DNA of 59,740 nucleotides from Teratosphaeria epicoccoides. Its lineage: Eukaryota; Ascomycota; Dothideomycetes; Mycosphaerellales; Teratosphaeriaceae. The translations under genes were made by a program, and so were the position numbers. How positions within the stretch are numbered: position 1 is the stretch's first letter; every line of letters begins with the position of its first letter. Positions 1 to 10,061 of this stretch are shown one piece after another. Where the stretch lies: NCBI GenBank assembly GCA_021401465.1, contig JADDMT010000153.1, positions 1-59,740 of the forward strand, given 5' to 3'. Below the pieces are notes generated by a model. That model did no database searches. It had not been told where the DNA came from and saw nothing but the letters and a program-made list of their open reading frames with translations.

Positions 1-2361
1 TGATCTTTCTCATTTAACGCCAAAGATATAGGAACATTATACCTTATCTTTGCACTTTTTTCAGGGTTACTAGGAACAGCTTTTTCAGTTTTAATAAGAC
101 TTGAACTATCAGGACCTGGAGTTCAGTCTATTGCTGATAACCAGTTATATCACAGTGGAATTGCAGCTAACGCTGTACTAATGATTTGTTTTATAGTTAT
201 GCTTGCAATGATAGGAAAATTTGGAAATTTATTATTACCTCTAATAGTGGGAGGTCCAGATATGGCATTTTCGAGATTAAATAAAATTAGTTTCTGACTT
301 CTTCTACCTAGTTTAATTCTATTACCGTTAATATTCATAATAATGTCTCTGTATGGAATTTTTATACATAACAGTCAAGAGATTAGTATTATGAATTATG
401 TAGATTTAAGTCCAGTTTATTGAGTATGGGGTATTTTTTACGCAATGTGACATGTTCCAAATTTAATGGATCATCATATAATAAGACCTCTGGTTACGAG
501 TATCATTAAATTTAAAACTTTTTTTTTTATTTTAAATTTCATACTTTCTTTTATGTTTTATTATACAGGTGATCTCTTTATTCTTTTCTTCTTAGATAAT
601 TTTTCTGTAGTGTGTTTGTGTATAGTTTTAGGTTATGCTATATATAATGTAAAGAATAAAAATCTATTAACTATTATTATAACCATCTTTATAACTCTAC
701 TAGGCATGATATTTATTAGTCTTTCTTTTACTATATTATACTATATGGATTATATAATCGATAGCCTATTTCATGGTTTGTCTTCATTGTTTGATATAAC
801 TAATTTTGCATTAGATATTTTGATAAATTATATATTGTATATTAATACAGATAATTTCTTATTGGATATGGCTAATCTATATGTGGCTGAAGAGAGCTCT
901 AACCCAGCACCTTTGCCCCCTTCAAACAATAACATACCTTTAATACAAACTGAGGATCATAGTGATGATACATCGGATGACTATGTTGGAGATGCATTAA
1001 CTAATTATAGGCGGAAAGGAGTTAAGCTCTATGACTTAGATCAGCTTTATCTTAGCAAGGGACTAAGTTATGTATGAGATGTTATACTAGGAGAGCCTAT
1101 AAATTATATAATAAATAATAGGACTTGTATCTTTCCTACTGCACTAGATTTGAAGAACGAGCTTAAATTAGACCTTTCTAGTCTTAATTTAGTAAGTCCA
1201 GAAGTAGGAGAATTTGTTGTTAACATACCTGAATTTATTGATGAAAACTCATCAATAAACTCATCAACAGAAATGCATCATCATGTGCCTTTGGATTGTA
1301 ATACTTTTATTTTGGAAAAGGATTGGCTAAAAGATATGTCAGATACTGATTATAAGGACATATTTAAGGAAAAGACCTTAGTAAGAATAAATGATACCCA
1401 AGCATATCCTTTATTGAAATATCTCAATCAATTTGATGCTGAAAATTTCCGGATAACTAATGCAAGCAACTATCTTGATGCCGGACAATTTAGTAGTATT
1501 TTTGGTAAAAACATAGGGTCGGACCTTAGAATTGAACCGTGGTGAGAACAGTTAAGACTGGCCTCTCACAAATTATCATATGAGTCGGAAACGGTGATGC
1601 TACACACCAATATGTTGTCGGAGGTATATAAGCTGAAAGAAGGTTTCTTGATCGGAGCTGAAAACCGAAGCGTAGGGGGAGTAGCTGATTTGCTTATAAC
1701 TAAAAAAAGTACTCCTTTTATTCACGTTGAATATAAATCATCAGGTGGAGATAAATTCCCAAAAATGTTTGCGCAAGCAAAAAAGTATATTTATAATCAC
1801 CATTTACTAGGGGATGCACAACAGATATTTGGTATGTACGCAAAGGGTCCACTTGTATCATACTTCATAGTTAGTGATCATGGTCATTCCGACTATGGTC
1901 TAGGTTTAAAAGGTCCTATGTATAACGGTATGTTTGGTTTATTTGTAGATCTTCAAGAGATGTGTATAAGAATACTTCCTCAAGAAAATTCCTATTTTCC
2001 ACAATATATTTGTTATAATATAGGAAATAATGAAGGTTATTTGAGATCGGAGTTAATACAGAAGTTCATGTCCTTGCACGATGAAGTACCTGAAGTAGGA
2101 TTTTGTAAGAAAAGTAATAGGTTTGAGTTTAAAGTGGTAGAAGCATATAAATCTTGCCCTGTACAAATATTTCATGAAGAAATATCTAATGAGAATGATG
2201 GTAAAAAAATAAAAGATATTTTTAAGGTAAGCTTTGTAGATAATAAAGGAAATATATCTTTTAAAGAAAAAATAAGTCTGAATGATGCCTTACATTTTAC
2301 AAACAGACCTAGTGATGTGTTAACTACGGACTTTGTTCATAGTAGATTTAAGGGTTTATAA
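1..2361 (+). CDS. Chimeric ORF: cox1 head + membrane region + PD-(D/E)XK nuclease-like domain (5' end outside window)
   Basis: With TGA read as Trp this is one open frame of 786 codons, entering from the window edge and stopping with TAA. Codons 1-105 copy the start of cox1 (FNAKDIGTLYLIFALFSG, later GGPDMAF), but the stretch that should carry the heme-ligand histidine (TAHA) reads AANA, so this part cannot be a working oxidase. Codons of roughly 105-290 contain several hydrophobic helices, followed by an acidic Ser/Pro-rich linker. The C-terminal third has GVADLLI, then HVEYKSS, giving D563, E577 and K579 (window numbering) with the spacing of a PD-(D/E)XK nuclease, followed by a Gln/Lys-rich helix (FAQAKKYIY). 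A decayed copy of the last third lies after nad3. The real cox1 start lies at the right end of the window. Function is inferred; a membrane-tethered nuclease or homing-type ORF is the best guess. Confidence 0.8.
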
Positions 2362-2794
2362 ACAACATTTTTCTACTCTGGTTGTAGTAAAATTAATTTA
2401 TTAATAGCTTGTTACAAAAGGTTTACTCGTCTAATTTTTTCTATATATTATTCATTAGGATTTATACCTATATTAACTTTCATTAGTTGTTTGTTTATAC
2501 TTTCTTAATATACTTTGGGTTTGCTTATTACTATTAGCTTTAATTAATAAAGTGTATAGCTTAGATACGGGTTTTATACATTTACTTATCGTGATATTAT
2601 TCTCTCTATTATATTTAGCTAGAAGATAAGAGAAATATATATTCTCTCTATTATATTTAGCTAGAAGATAAGAGAAATATATATACAAATATAAATACAT
2701 ATTTAAATAATAAAAATTAGATATGCATATATATACAAATATAAATACATATTTAAATAATAAAAATTAGATATACATATATATATATAATTAT
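2362..2794. repeat. A+T spacer with two tandem duplications
   Basis: The spacer between the chimeric ORF and trnH holds a 42-bp unit repeated twice (2599-2640 and 2641-2682, starting ATTCTCTCTATTATA) and a 50-bp unit repeated twice (2679-2728 and 2729-2778, with ATACAAATATAAATACAT). Copies within each pair are nearly identical, which suggests recent slippage. No gene is visible. Confidence 0.85.
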
Positions 2795-2868
2795 GGTGAA
2801 TATAGCTCAATAGGTAGAGCAACTGTATGTGGCACAGTAGGTTTTCTGTTCAAATCAGGATATTCACC
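2795..2868 (+). tRNA. trnH: tRNA-His (GTG)
   Basis: The acceptor stem GGTGAAT pairs with ATTCACC. The D arm is GCTCAATAGGTAGAGC, and the anticodon stem ACTGT/ACAGT encloses loop ATGTGGC with anticodon GTG. Confidence 0.93.
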
Positions 2869-2894
2869 CTTTTTTCTTTTAAAAAAAAAGATCA

Positions 2895-2968
2895 AGCCCG
2901 AGTAGTTCAATGGGTTAGAACATTAATTTCATGCATTAATAATGGGAATTCGAATTTCTCCTCTGGCT
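2895..2968 (+). tRNA. trnM: tRNA-Met (CAT)
   Basis: The acceptor AGCCCGA/TCTGGCT has one mismatch. The anticodon stem TTAAT/ATTAA encloses TTCATGC, anticodon CAT, and the T arm is GGGAATTCGAATTTCTC. Another CAT tRNA lies at 7120; which of them initiates is not resolved. Confidence 0.88.
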
Positions 2969-3116
2969 AATGAAAAAAAACATATTAAATAACACAACTG
3001 CGAAATGCTCCCTAGGTCTGGAGACTATTCACTAAAACAAATAAATACTGATATTTTACAGCAACTGACACAATTATATATGAATAGGTGATAAAAAACA
3101 AGAAAGAAAAACAACA

Positions 3117-3476
3117 AAGGAGTGTGTACAAATTAACTAATAAAATAAACGGTAAGTCATACATAGAGAGTTCTGTTAATATCAGCATGCGGTTCTCTCA
3201 TTATTTGTCAAAGACTTATCTAATTAAAAGAATTTAAGTTTATAACAATAAAAATTTATAACGCTTTATTAGCTCATGATTACAATAGTTTTAGTTTAGA
3301 AATATTAGAATATTGCAATACATCTCTTGTTACATTTTTTTCCGTGCAAAACAAGAAAAAAAGAAGAAGAAAACAATACTATATGGACAAATTAAAACAT
3401 GAGTATAACATACTTACTAAAGCAGGATCTAGCTTAGGTTTTTAACATTCTCAAGAAGTTTTATCTAAATTTAAAT
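3117..3476 (+). pseudogene. GIY-YIG homing endonuclease remnant
   Basis: Conceptual translation gives VYKLTNKINGKSYIESSVN, matching the GIY-YIG N-terminal core (YIG has become YIE). Later come NALLAHDYNSFSLEILEY and HEYNILTKAGSSLGF, the usual downstream motifs. In-frame stops and at least one frameshift break it, and a homopolymer-rich stretch sits in the middle. It is probably the leftover of a group I intron or free-standing endonuclease whose exons are gone. A better preserved relative is the cob intron ORF (34977-35918). Confidence 0.8.
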
Positions 3477-3569
3477 TGCTCAGAAAGATATCTTTCTGAG
3501 CAGTATTACAGTGGGTTCCTACCCAAAAGCCTTACCAAGCTAACATTATCGCAGACAAAAATCAGCCAA

Positions 3570-3880
3570 CTATGAATCAAGCGTTGTAACCTTGCATGAG
3601 GGATTTGTATCAGCCAACGGTTAAGTACCACAATCAGGCAACGGGACCCCTAATTAAGCGGCAATTTCCACAATTAGACAAGTATGAGTCCCTCATGATA
3701 ACCTTGCATGAGGGATTTATCTCACCCAATCACTCTAATCCACAGTTAGGCAACAGGACCCACAATTAGGCAACAATGAGTCACACATGATAACCTTGCG
3801 TTCTCGAGCCCCGCAATAAGGCAGCAGTGGGTCAAAAATGATAACCTTGCATGAGAGATTTATTTTAGCCAATCGCTTGT
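3570..3880 (+). repeat. Degenerate tandem repeats upstream of the nuclear-like gene
   Basis: The phrase AACCTTGCATGAG or close variants recurs four times (about 3590, 3700, 3790 and 3845), each followed by AGCCAA or ACCCAA and GGCAAC phrases. The units are roughly 50-115 bp and imperfect. Their position upstream of a CT-rich leader suggests a repeat-containing promoter region carried in with the insert. Confidence 0.6.
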
Positions 3881-4126
3881 ATTTGTTACAGGGTTTCATC
3901 AAGAAAAAAAATCTGAAACTAGCTTTATCACATCATCTTTTGTCACCTAAGCGTAATCTTGAGTCAGAGTGCAATTCAGACATACTTAGACTTCTAGGTT
4001 CCTTGGTTTGAACTTTCTCTTCAACCTTTCACACCAGATCAGTCAGCGAACCTTGTCTTCCAATCAAGCAACCAACAAAGTTCCACATCGACAAACTTTC
4101 ACACAAAACCTACCTTTTTCACCAAG

Positions 4127-5348
4127 ATGTCTGCCTCCATCACCCCCTCCTTTTTTTCTGAGAAGGATATTCAGAACCTTTTAAAGGCTGTGGATTATGG
4201 TTCCAAGTCTGCAGCAGTTGTGGAGATGATAAAGGATGCTTACAACACAATTAATGAACCTGGATCCACTGAGGACTATGTTGCAAGATATGTCATGCTA
4301 TTTTTGAGAGTGACTTTTCCTATGGAAACTGGATCCTGGAACCTTGTGCCTCAGGTTTTCACAAGATCAGGAGCTTATCCTGATCTTGTTCTGGAACTGC
4401 ACAGACTAGAAATTCATTCCCAAGATCTTCATTGAACTGAAATCAGCCACAAACAAATCACCTCAGCAAGCAGTACTCCAACTGAAGGATGCACTTCGTA
4501 AGGAGTACAAAGCAAAACGCTTTGCAAGAAGGGGTGTTCTCATTGGGAAGCCACTGGCTTTTCATGGAATTTGCTTGTGACAAAGCAAAAGTGAGAAGTG
4601 AAAATGAGGGTGTGTTTGCTACAAGAGGTGAAAGTAAAAAAGAAACAGGAGAAGAAAAGGTGCTCAGGATGTTTCCTTTGATGGCAAGACACCAAGCGAG
4701 CGATCGCCCTCTCAATAACAGCCATCCTTTTCCAAAATCAGCTGAAAACCGGAAAAAATAATAAACAATGACTGGTCACTTTCTTTTTCTGGAGAGGATT
4801 ATGTCTTGGATGTGTACACACAGGGGAAGATAATAATCGAAATTCTACAATGGTTGTACAAGACCAAAGGCTATGGGATAAGGGACTTGTCTAAGGGATT
4901 TACTGGGGAACTGCTTAAGTCTGATTCATCACAAACTGTTTCCTCCATTCAGTATGGAGAGTCCACAAACGACCTGGGTCAAAAAGTCATGGTCATGTTT
5001 GATGAGGAGTTTGGTGAGCATCAGGAGGAAACTGCTGGAAATGAAAGTAAGGCTGTTCCTGGACCTTCTGGAACAAATCCTTTCACAACACCTGGACCTC
5101 ATTCTCAGCCAAGTGCTGGTGCTGAAAGAGATGAAAAGACAGGGGGCAAAAAAATAGCTGGGCTTAAGAAAGCTGTAAAGACTGGGGGCAAAATATTGGT
5201 TGAGGTTGGAAAAAGTGGAATTAACAAGGCCAAAGACAAAACTCCTGATAAAGGCAAAAGTGCTAGTGGGACCACTGGCAGAACTTATGGGTTCACAGTT
5301 CGTAAACAACAATCTTCTGAACAAGAACAGTCTTCAGAAGAACAGTAG
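4127..5348 (+). pseudogene. Frameshifted nuclear-type gene with a PD-(D/E)XK-like motif
   Basis: From ATG 4127 the protein starts MSASITPSFFSEKDIQNLL and reads about 100 codons to AYPDLVLEL, then shifts frame near 4415-4420. The next frame continues PKIFIELKSATNKSPQQ and QLKDALRKEYKAK. Together this gives a PD...E-x-K pattern followed by a Gln-rich helix. A further shift lies around 4700-4770, after AIALSITAILFQNQL; the reading then resumes with DWSLSFSGEDYVLDVY and ends in a Lys/Ser-rich tail (to 5348). All Trp codons in the readable frames are TGG and codon use is unlike the mitochondrial genes. I do not recognise the family. With two shifts and the wrong genetic context it is most likely dead. 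Confidence 0.6.
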
Positions 5349-5373
5349 TCTTCCGGATAAAAATAGTGGATAA

Positions 5374-6666
5374 AGGCACTCTGATATAAAACGGTGGGTT
5401 CGTAGTAGGGTAGATAGATGGTGTTTTTTTATACCACTCACTCAAAGTTTTTTTTTTGCAATCATATGATTTCACTCTTACTATTTTTTATCAGTAGGTT
5501 ATCCAAAGCAAAGCACAAATACTAATAAAAATCTTTTCAGTATTAGCGATGTTTTTATCAATGCATTATTAGTTTTATCTATGTTATCATATTTACTAGT
5601 TAAAGCTTTTTATGAACAAAATAATAGTAATGACAGTTTAAATGACGAGTTTATTCTCAATAATTCAGATAATAACGCAAATGAGATTATTCAATCAGAA
5701 AAGGCTAAAAATGTAAATAATGCTTTCATCCTCGATAACAAACAAAGAGTTTATACATCTAATATTATTGATTATAGAGATGATAAACAAAATAATGTGA
5801 ATAATGAGGATAAATATGACGGTTTAACTAGATTATTTGACGGAGATCATCATATGGAAGTTGATTTATTCAATTCTATACAAAATAATTACGAAAGTCA
5901 CTGTATAAATTTAATATTAAGTTCTAACCCAGATGCTAGAGTTAGTATAATAACACATTAACAAGAAAAATATTTAACAAAAATATTATCTCAGGAGATA
6001 GTTTAGAGAGAGGAAGATATTTATACACAGAGTCTGAAAAAGAGTATGAAAGGTTAGTTAGAGAAATAAGAAGTGATAGTGTAGTGAGTATCTTATCACC
6101 TAATTTCACTGAAGTTTAAACAAAAGAAGATAGTAATGAAAATATACAAGTTAAGGAAACTTTTGATATAAAGAATACATCTAAAAAAGACAAACTTAAG
6201 AAGCCTATAATTATTGTAACTAGTAAGGTTAAAGAGGGTGATAAAGTACCCTCTCTTCCTAGTTGAATAGAATTATCTCATACACATAGAGATTATTGAA
6301 TAAAAGAGAGAAGGTTAAGAAATATGGTAAATAATGATTATACAGATAGTGATGTAAATCCTAATCAACCTTGTAATGCAAATAAAGAGTGAATAGAGTA
6401 ATCTGACTCATTAGATTTAGACAAATTATTTGATAACTCTAATGGAGATAACGGATGCAAACATCAGAATAATAATAGTAATACATCTAGTTACATAGAC
6501 GTTAATACAACATCAACAAATATCTTAAATGTGGAGGATAAAAATAACGCCAACTCTATGAGCAATTACAAACCGATTAGTCAAAAAGAGATAATTATCA
6601 ATATGGTCAAACCAAATAATAAAAAACTCGATAAAAAAGAGAATTCTTCTTGAGATGAGCTTTATT
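5374..6666 (+). pseudogene. Decayed Asn/Asp-rich ORF with an N-terminal hydrophobic segment
   Basis: With TGA as Trp, an open stretch runs from 5374 to TAA 5959. It contains a hydrophobic helix (VFINALLVLSMLSYLLVKAF) and then a long acidic Asn-rich region (LFDGDHHMEVDLFNS). A +1 shift at about 5959 continues the protein (NIISGDSLERGRYLY), with further stops near 6117 and 6400 and a last stretch ending SSWDELY at 6666. The shape, membrane segment plus acidic linker, recalls the middle of the chimeric ORF at 1-2361, but I see no clear sequence match. Probably a pseudogene. Confidence 0.55.
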
Positions 6667-7044
6667 AAAAATTATCTAAGCTGTGATTTAACGGTAAAAA
6701 AAACTTACAATGTATTGTTAAATACATTAGTAGAACAAACCCTAATATTTTATTTTTTTCCTCCAGATTTACTTGTGGAGGTTTTTTTTAGGTTATTGCC
6801 TAAACTAGGATGATTTACTGTGGCTAAAAAACTCGAGATTATATGTTCAGATACCGCACAAGTTATTTAGACATATGTGCTTAAGTTATGGTTTTCTAAT
6901 TTGCACGGTTCCATCGGAGGATGTGGATCAAGAACTATCACTCCTGAAATATTGTCCTAGTATCGCATTATAATAGCGTTCAGTAGTTTTAAGATATCTT
7001 TTGCTGGAAAAACTTTTGTAACCTAAAAGATTAATACAAAAAGA
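6667..7044. other. Spacer without a convincing gene
   Basis: Apart from the hairpin at 6760-6789 there is only a short open stretch around 6810-6980 with no recognisable motif. Confidence 0.5.
6760..6789 (+). terminator. Hairpin followed by T-run
   Basis: CCTCCA and TGGAGG pair around a 10-base loop and are followed by eight T residues. It looks like a bacterial-type terminator, but fungal mitochondrial hairpins usually mark RNA processing or mobile palindromes, so the role is uncertain. Confidence 0.35.
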
Positions 7045-7095
7045 ATGCGGATTGATGTAACAGTCAGATAAAAGTAAACAAAGGTTTGTCCGCAT
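7045..7095 (+). repeat. Dispersed stem-loop element, copy 1
   Basis: The element begins ATGCGGATTGATGTAACAG and ends TTTGTCCGCAT, so its ends pair. Other copies lie at 36356-36426, 38451-38499 and 58407-58478. Confidence 0.75.
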
Positions 7096-7119
7096 AAAAG
7101 TAAATTACGTTTGTAAATA

Positions 7120-7191
7120 AAGGCTATAGCTTAATTGGTAGAGCAAGCTGCTCATGATAGCTCAGATGAGTGTTCGAATCACTCTGGCCTT
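7120..7191 (+). tRNA. trnM: tRNA-Met (CAT), second copy
   Basis: The acceptor AAGGCTA/TGGCCTT, D arm GCTTAATTGGTAGAGC and anticodon loop CTCATGA (CAT) on stem AGCTG/TAGCT are intact. A decayed copy of this tRNA and its flanks lies at 58507-58578. CAT could also specify Ile if the wobble base is modified. Confidence 0.88.
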
Positions 7192-7392
7192 ATTCTTGGA
7201 AATTTGAGGTTTTACCTCCCTTTGTATTAGTTATTTTTATATAAATTGTTTAGCAAGCCTTTTATCCGGCAGGAAAACGAGAAAACGGGGGTAACGGCTC
7301 ACCGACCTTTCCAGGACTAAGGAAAACGATTTTGTCTGCATAAATTTATTTACGTAAAAAAAGTAAGTTACAATTGTATTGTTAACGTTACA

Positions 7393-8166
7393 GGGCTAAG
7401 TATATTAGTCGCATTTTATAGATTAAAAGAAAGAATTAAATTAGAAAAATTAAACATGAGATATTTTAATCTAGCATCAATAAATAGAGCGATACGTGAT
7501 ATAAGAGAAAGAGGGGTTACCCACGAACACGTGACTGGTGGAGCGGGAACTAGTATGGCTATTAACTATTTTCCTGTTACTAGGTTTAAATTTACTCCGG
7601 AACAAATACAGGAGTATTCTAGGAAAAAGCCGGATTTGGCTATAGATAGGTATGAATCAGATGATGATTGTCACGTACCTCATTGTTATATTGAATTCAA
7701 AAGTTTAATAGGAAAACCTATCGGTGCTATACCAGATCAATTATTTGGTTGTTACTATAGATGACTTAGGCCTGTCTACTGGTAATTTTTCCGTATTCAT
7801 GATAGCAATGAAAGGAACTAAGATCGCTTTTTATGTATACCATTCTTTTGGTTTTTTATTGGATGAACATGGTATTCCTAACTACATAGGCTTTATTCCT
7901 ATTAATTATCTAATAAGCTGAGATTGCTATAAAAGTTACAGCCGTAACAACTTGTCTCCATTAGCTGAAAATATCTATAGCAGATATCTTGAAAAAATGT
8001 CTGGTATTACTACAGACGCGAATGTGCTACACACGAGGGGTGCTCTGGCAACAGATAATATAGACCACCCGCATGTTATGGATCTTGTATACGATAGCCA
8101 CAAATACGATATACATAGCATGTGAGAATTTACAACTAGTAACGAGGCTAGTTCAATTTTACTTTA
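7393..8166 (+). pseudogene. nad4L-tail + PD-(D/E)XK nuclease-like ORF, broken by one frameshift
   Basis: The frame opens at 7321. At 7393-7428 it reads GLSILVAFYRLK, the C-terminal end of nad4L, with DNA nearly identical to the real gene, and runs directly into MRYFNLASIN (ATG 7456). Counting from that Met, KKPDLAI gives D60 and CYIEFKSL gives E80 and K82, a PD-(D/E)XK pattern. Near 7740-7795 the first frame ends in TAA while a second frame (from about 7730) takes over with IDDLGLSTGNFSVFMIA and runs to TAA 8166. Restoring one base would give a protein of about 236 residues from Met 7456. It lies downstream of trnM. Either recently inactivated, an assembly error, or expressed by frameshifting. 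Confidence 0.7.
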
Positions 8167-8187
8167 ATATTATATATATAAAAAAAA

Positions 8188-8231
8188 ATCCGAGCGCTGG
8201 AATTGGTAGACAGGGCGAACTTGTCGTCTTC
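8188..8231 (+). pseudogene. Truncated tRNA-Leu-like 5' half
   Basis: ATCCGAGCGCTGGAATTGG with the following GTAGACA resembles the acceptor and D arm of class II leucine tRNAs. No T arm or 3' acceptor strand follows, so it looks like a broken tRNA gene. Confidence 0.5.
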
Positions 8232-8658
8232 TAAATTATATGTTGTTTTCATTTATAGACTTTAGGCCAACCTTTGTTACAACTAGTCACCCGTTTTTAT
8301 TATAAGTTATTCTTGTTGGTTACTTGTAAATATTCTCCAAAAGTTATAACTAGACTTAAACCATTCTCGTCTTTTTTACTTAATGATTATTTAGCACGGG
8401 TTTTTGTAATTATGGTTTATTATATGTAGTCTGCAGTTAACGAAAAACCTAAATAACTAGTTTTTACAATAAATTACATAGATAGAATCAAATAAGTCGT
8501 TATTATTGCAGTATTAACGACTTATTTCACATCACTCTTTGAACTTATAAAAATTGTAATCTTATTTGCATAACAAATACCAGAGTAAAAATTTGCAACT
8601 TATATACATATCTTATTAATATTTATTTAAATTAAGACTATATTCTAATCTACATATA
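8232..8658. other. Spacer before nad6
   Basis: A+T-rich sequence without an open frame, tRNA or clear repeat. It presumably contains the nad6 leader. Confidence 0.5.
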
Positions 8659-9321
8659 ATGCTAAATCTTTTTATTTTAAATGAAACCTTTACTAACGGT
8701 TTGAATTATAATATGATAAATTTATTATCATTTCTATCAATATTATGTGGTATTTTTGTTATAATAAGTAAAAACCCCATAGTCTCTGTACTCTTTCTAA
8801 TAGGGTTATTTCTTAACATAGCTGGATATCTAATGATGTTAGGAATGAATTTTATAGGTTTATCTTACCTTTTAGTATATGTAGGAGCAGTTTCAATATT
8901 GTTCTTATTTATATTAATGTTAATAAATGTTAGAATATCTGAATTAACAAGTGATACAAGTAATAGTATACCATTGGCTATAGTTATAGGTATTTTTTTT
9001 AACATTACACTTTATAAATTGTTACCCTATAATGTTACTTATCCTAACATTTTTTTTGTGCAAAACAAGTTAAACGTGTTTAATACAACAGATGGTAATC
9101 TGATGATAATTGAAACTCCTGCTAAATTGCTTAGCAGTAGTGATCTGTCATTTGTTACTTCTCATATTTGAGACGGATCTTTAGCTGAATCGTCACATAT
9201 AACAAGCATTGGTAATATAATATACACTAGTTATCCTTTATGATTAATTTTAACCTCTTTAATACTTTTATTAGCTATGGTAGGTGCTATAGTTATTACA
9301 ATAAAACAATCAAACAACTAA
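8659..9321 (+). CDS. nad6: NADH dehydrogenase subunit 6
   Basis: This 220-residue membrane protein of complex I has the conserved LLVYVGAVSILFLFILML helix and five hydrophobic segments. Translation continues through TGA-Trp at 9169 (SHIWDGSLAE) and 9241 (PLWLILTSL) to TAA. Residues 132-137 are encoded by a poly-T stretch followed by GTGCAAAACAAG, a phrase also found in the dead GIY-YIG gene, hinting at a small in-frame insertion in a variable loop. The length fits fungal nad6 (about 200 residues). Confidence 0.95.
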
Positions 9322-9335
9322 AATTATTATATGCT

Positions 9336-9400
9336 AATATATATACATATATATATTGTTACATATTAACCTCTCTGTCTTTATTATTGTAGATTACACT
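9336..9400 (+). repeat. nad4-type leader repeat, copy 1
   Basis: Alternating AT, then TTACATATTAAC and TTTATTATTGTAGATTACAC. Near-copies precede nad4 (9964-10024) and the broken ORF at 13092 (12996-13049). Probable shared promoter or RNA-processing region. Confidence 0.6.
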
Positions 9401-9429
9401 AACTCAATACATATTTTTTATTTTATAAT

Positions 9430-9936
9430 ATGAGTAAGTCATATTTAACCAATACTTTTTTCAAAAAGTACAATGAATTATCATACTTTGGTGCTCTATC
9501 TTGTTTTTGTAACAAAATTATTAAGCTTAATAACCTAAACATAATAACGTTATTATCATTTTTAAGTCTTTTAATTATAATATTAGTTATTATACATAAG
9601 TTTAGTTTTTTAGAAAAATGAGGTATTATAATTTGTTCTATAACAGTAGTTTTTATACTATTACCATCATTAGGTATTTTATTTCATAGTTTAGGTATGA
9701 TTCAGCTGGGCATTACACCACTTTATTGTAACGGATGTGGTTGTAAAGCAGTACAATTTCCAGCCACTTGGATGTTAGTCCCTTCTAATAGTAGAGGTAG
9801 GGGTTTGCTAAATTTAACCGTGGATTTACATAATCTTAATTTGTTGTTATCGTTTAAAAAAGTCCCTTGAAAACGATGTCCGTTATTTATAAGGGAGTTT
9901 TGCCCTGGTGGTTTAAATAACGATGTACTAGAATAA
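9430..9936 (+). CDS. Hypothetical membrane protein; paralogue downstream of nad4
   Basis: 168 codons with TGA-Trp. The first half is hydrophobic with two helices (NLNIITLLSFLSLLIIILVI and a second ending ILLPSLGILF). The second half is polar and contains PLYCNGCGCKAV and a C-terminal REFCPGGLNNDVLE. I do not recognise the family. A broken copy at 13092-13543 shares KKYxELSYF, LNNLN, LGxxxLxxxPLY and the REFCPG end. Its leader repeats that of nad4, so it probably arose with a copied nad4 upstream region. The frame is clean, which favours a functional or recently functional gene. Confidence 0.65.
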
Positions 9937-9963
9937 ATAGTATGTAGAGTAAAACCTTAAAAT

Positions 9964-10024
9964 ATATGTATATATATATATTCTTACATATTAATTTACC
10001 TGTCTTTATTATTGTAGATTACAC
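9964..10024 (+). promoter_or_regulatory. nad4 leader repeat, copy 2
   Basis: Same motif as 9336-9400: an AT run, TTACATATTAATTTACC and TTTATTATTGTAGATTACAC, 38 bases before the nad4 start. A promoter or processing signal is inferred from repetition before three genes. Confidence 0.5.
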
Positions 10025-10061
10025 AAAAGAAGTTTATTCACTAATTTTATTTAATCAATAA

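Larger units (their letters stand above)
3490..5400. other. Inserted block of nuclear-like DNA
   Basis: This stretch is visibly richer in G+C than its surroundings. Trp is TGG in its readable frames, and it looks like a fungal nuclear gene with its own promoter: a CT-rich leader (3990-4125, for example CTTTCTCTTCAACCTTTC) runs into CACCAAGATGTCT, a good nuclear start context. Edges are approximate, set by the return of A+T-rich sequence on both sides. The best reading is a transfer of nuclear DNA into the mitochondrial genome; an assembly chimera must be excluded. Confidence 0.6.

Noticed and set aside
2599..2778. CRISPR-like array
   Set aside because: Direct tandem duplications without spacers; two copies each only.
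7290..7330. GGGGTAACGGCTCACCGACC as a fragment of bacterial-type 16S rRNA
   Set aside because: About 15 bases match a conserved helix, too short to call; it is part of a duplicated spacer and has no neighbouring rRNA sequence.
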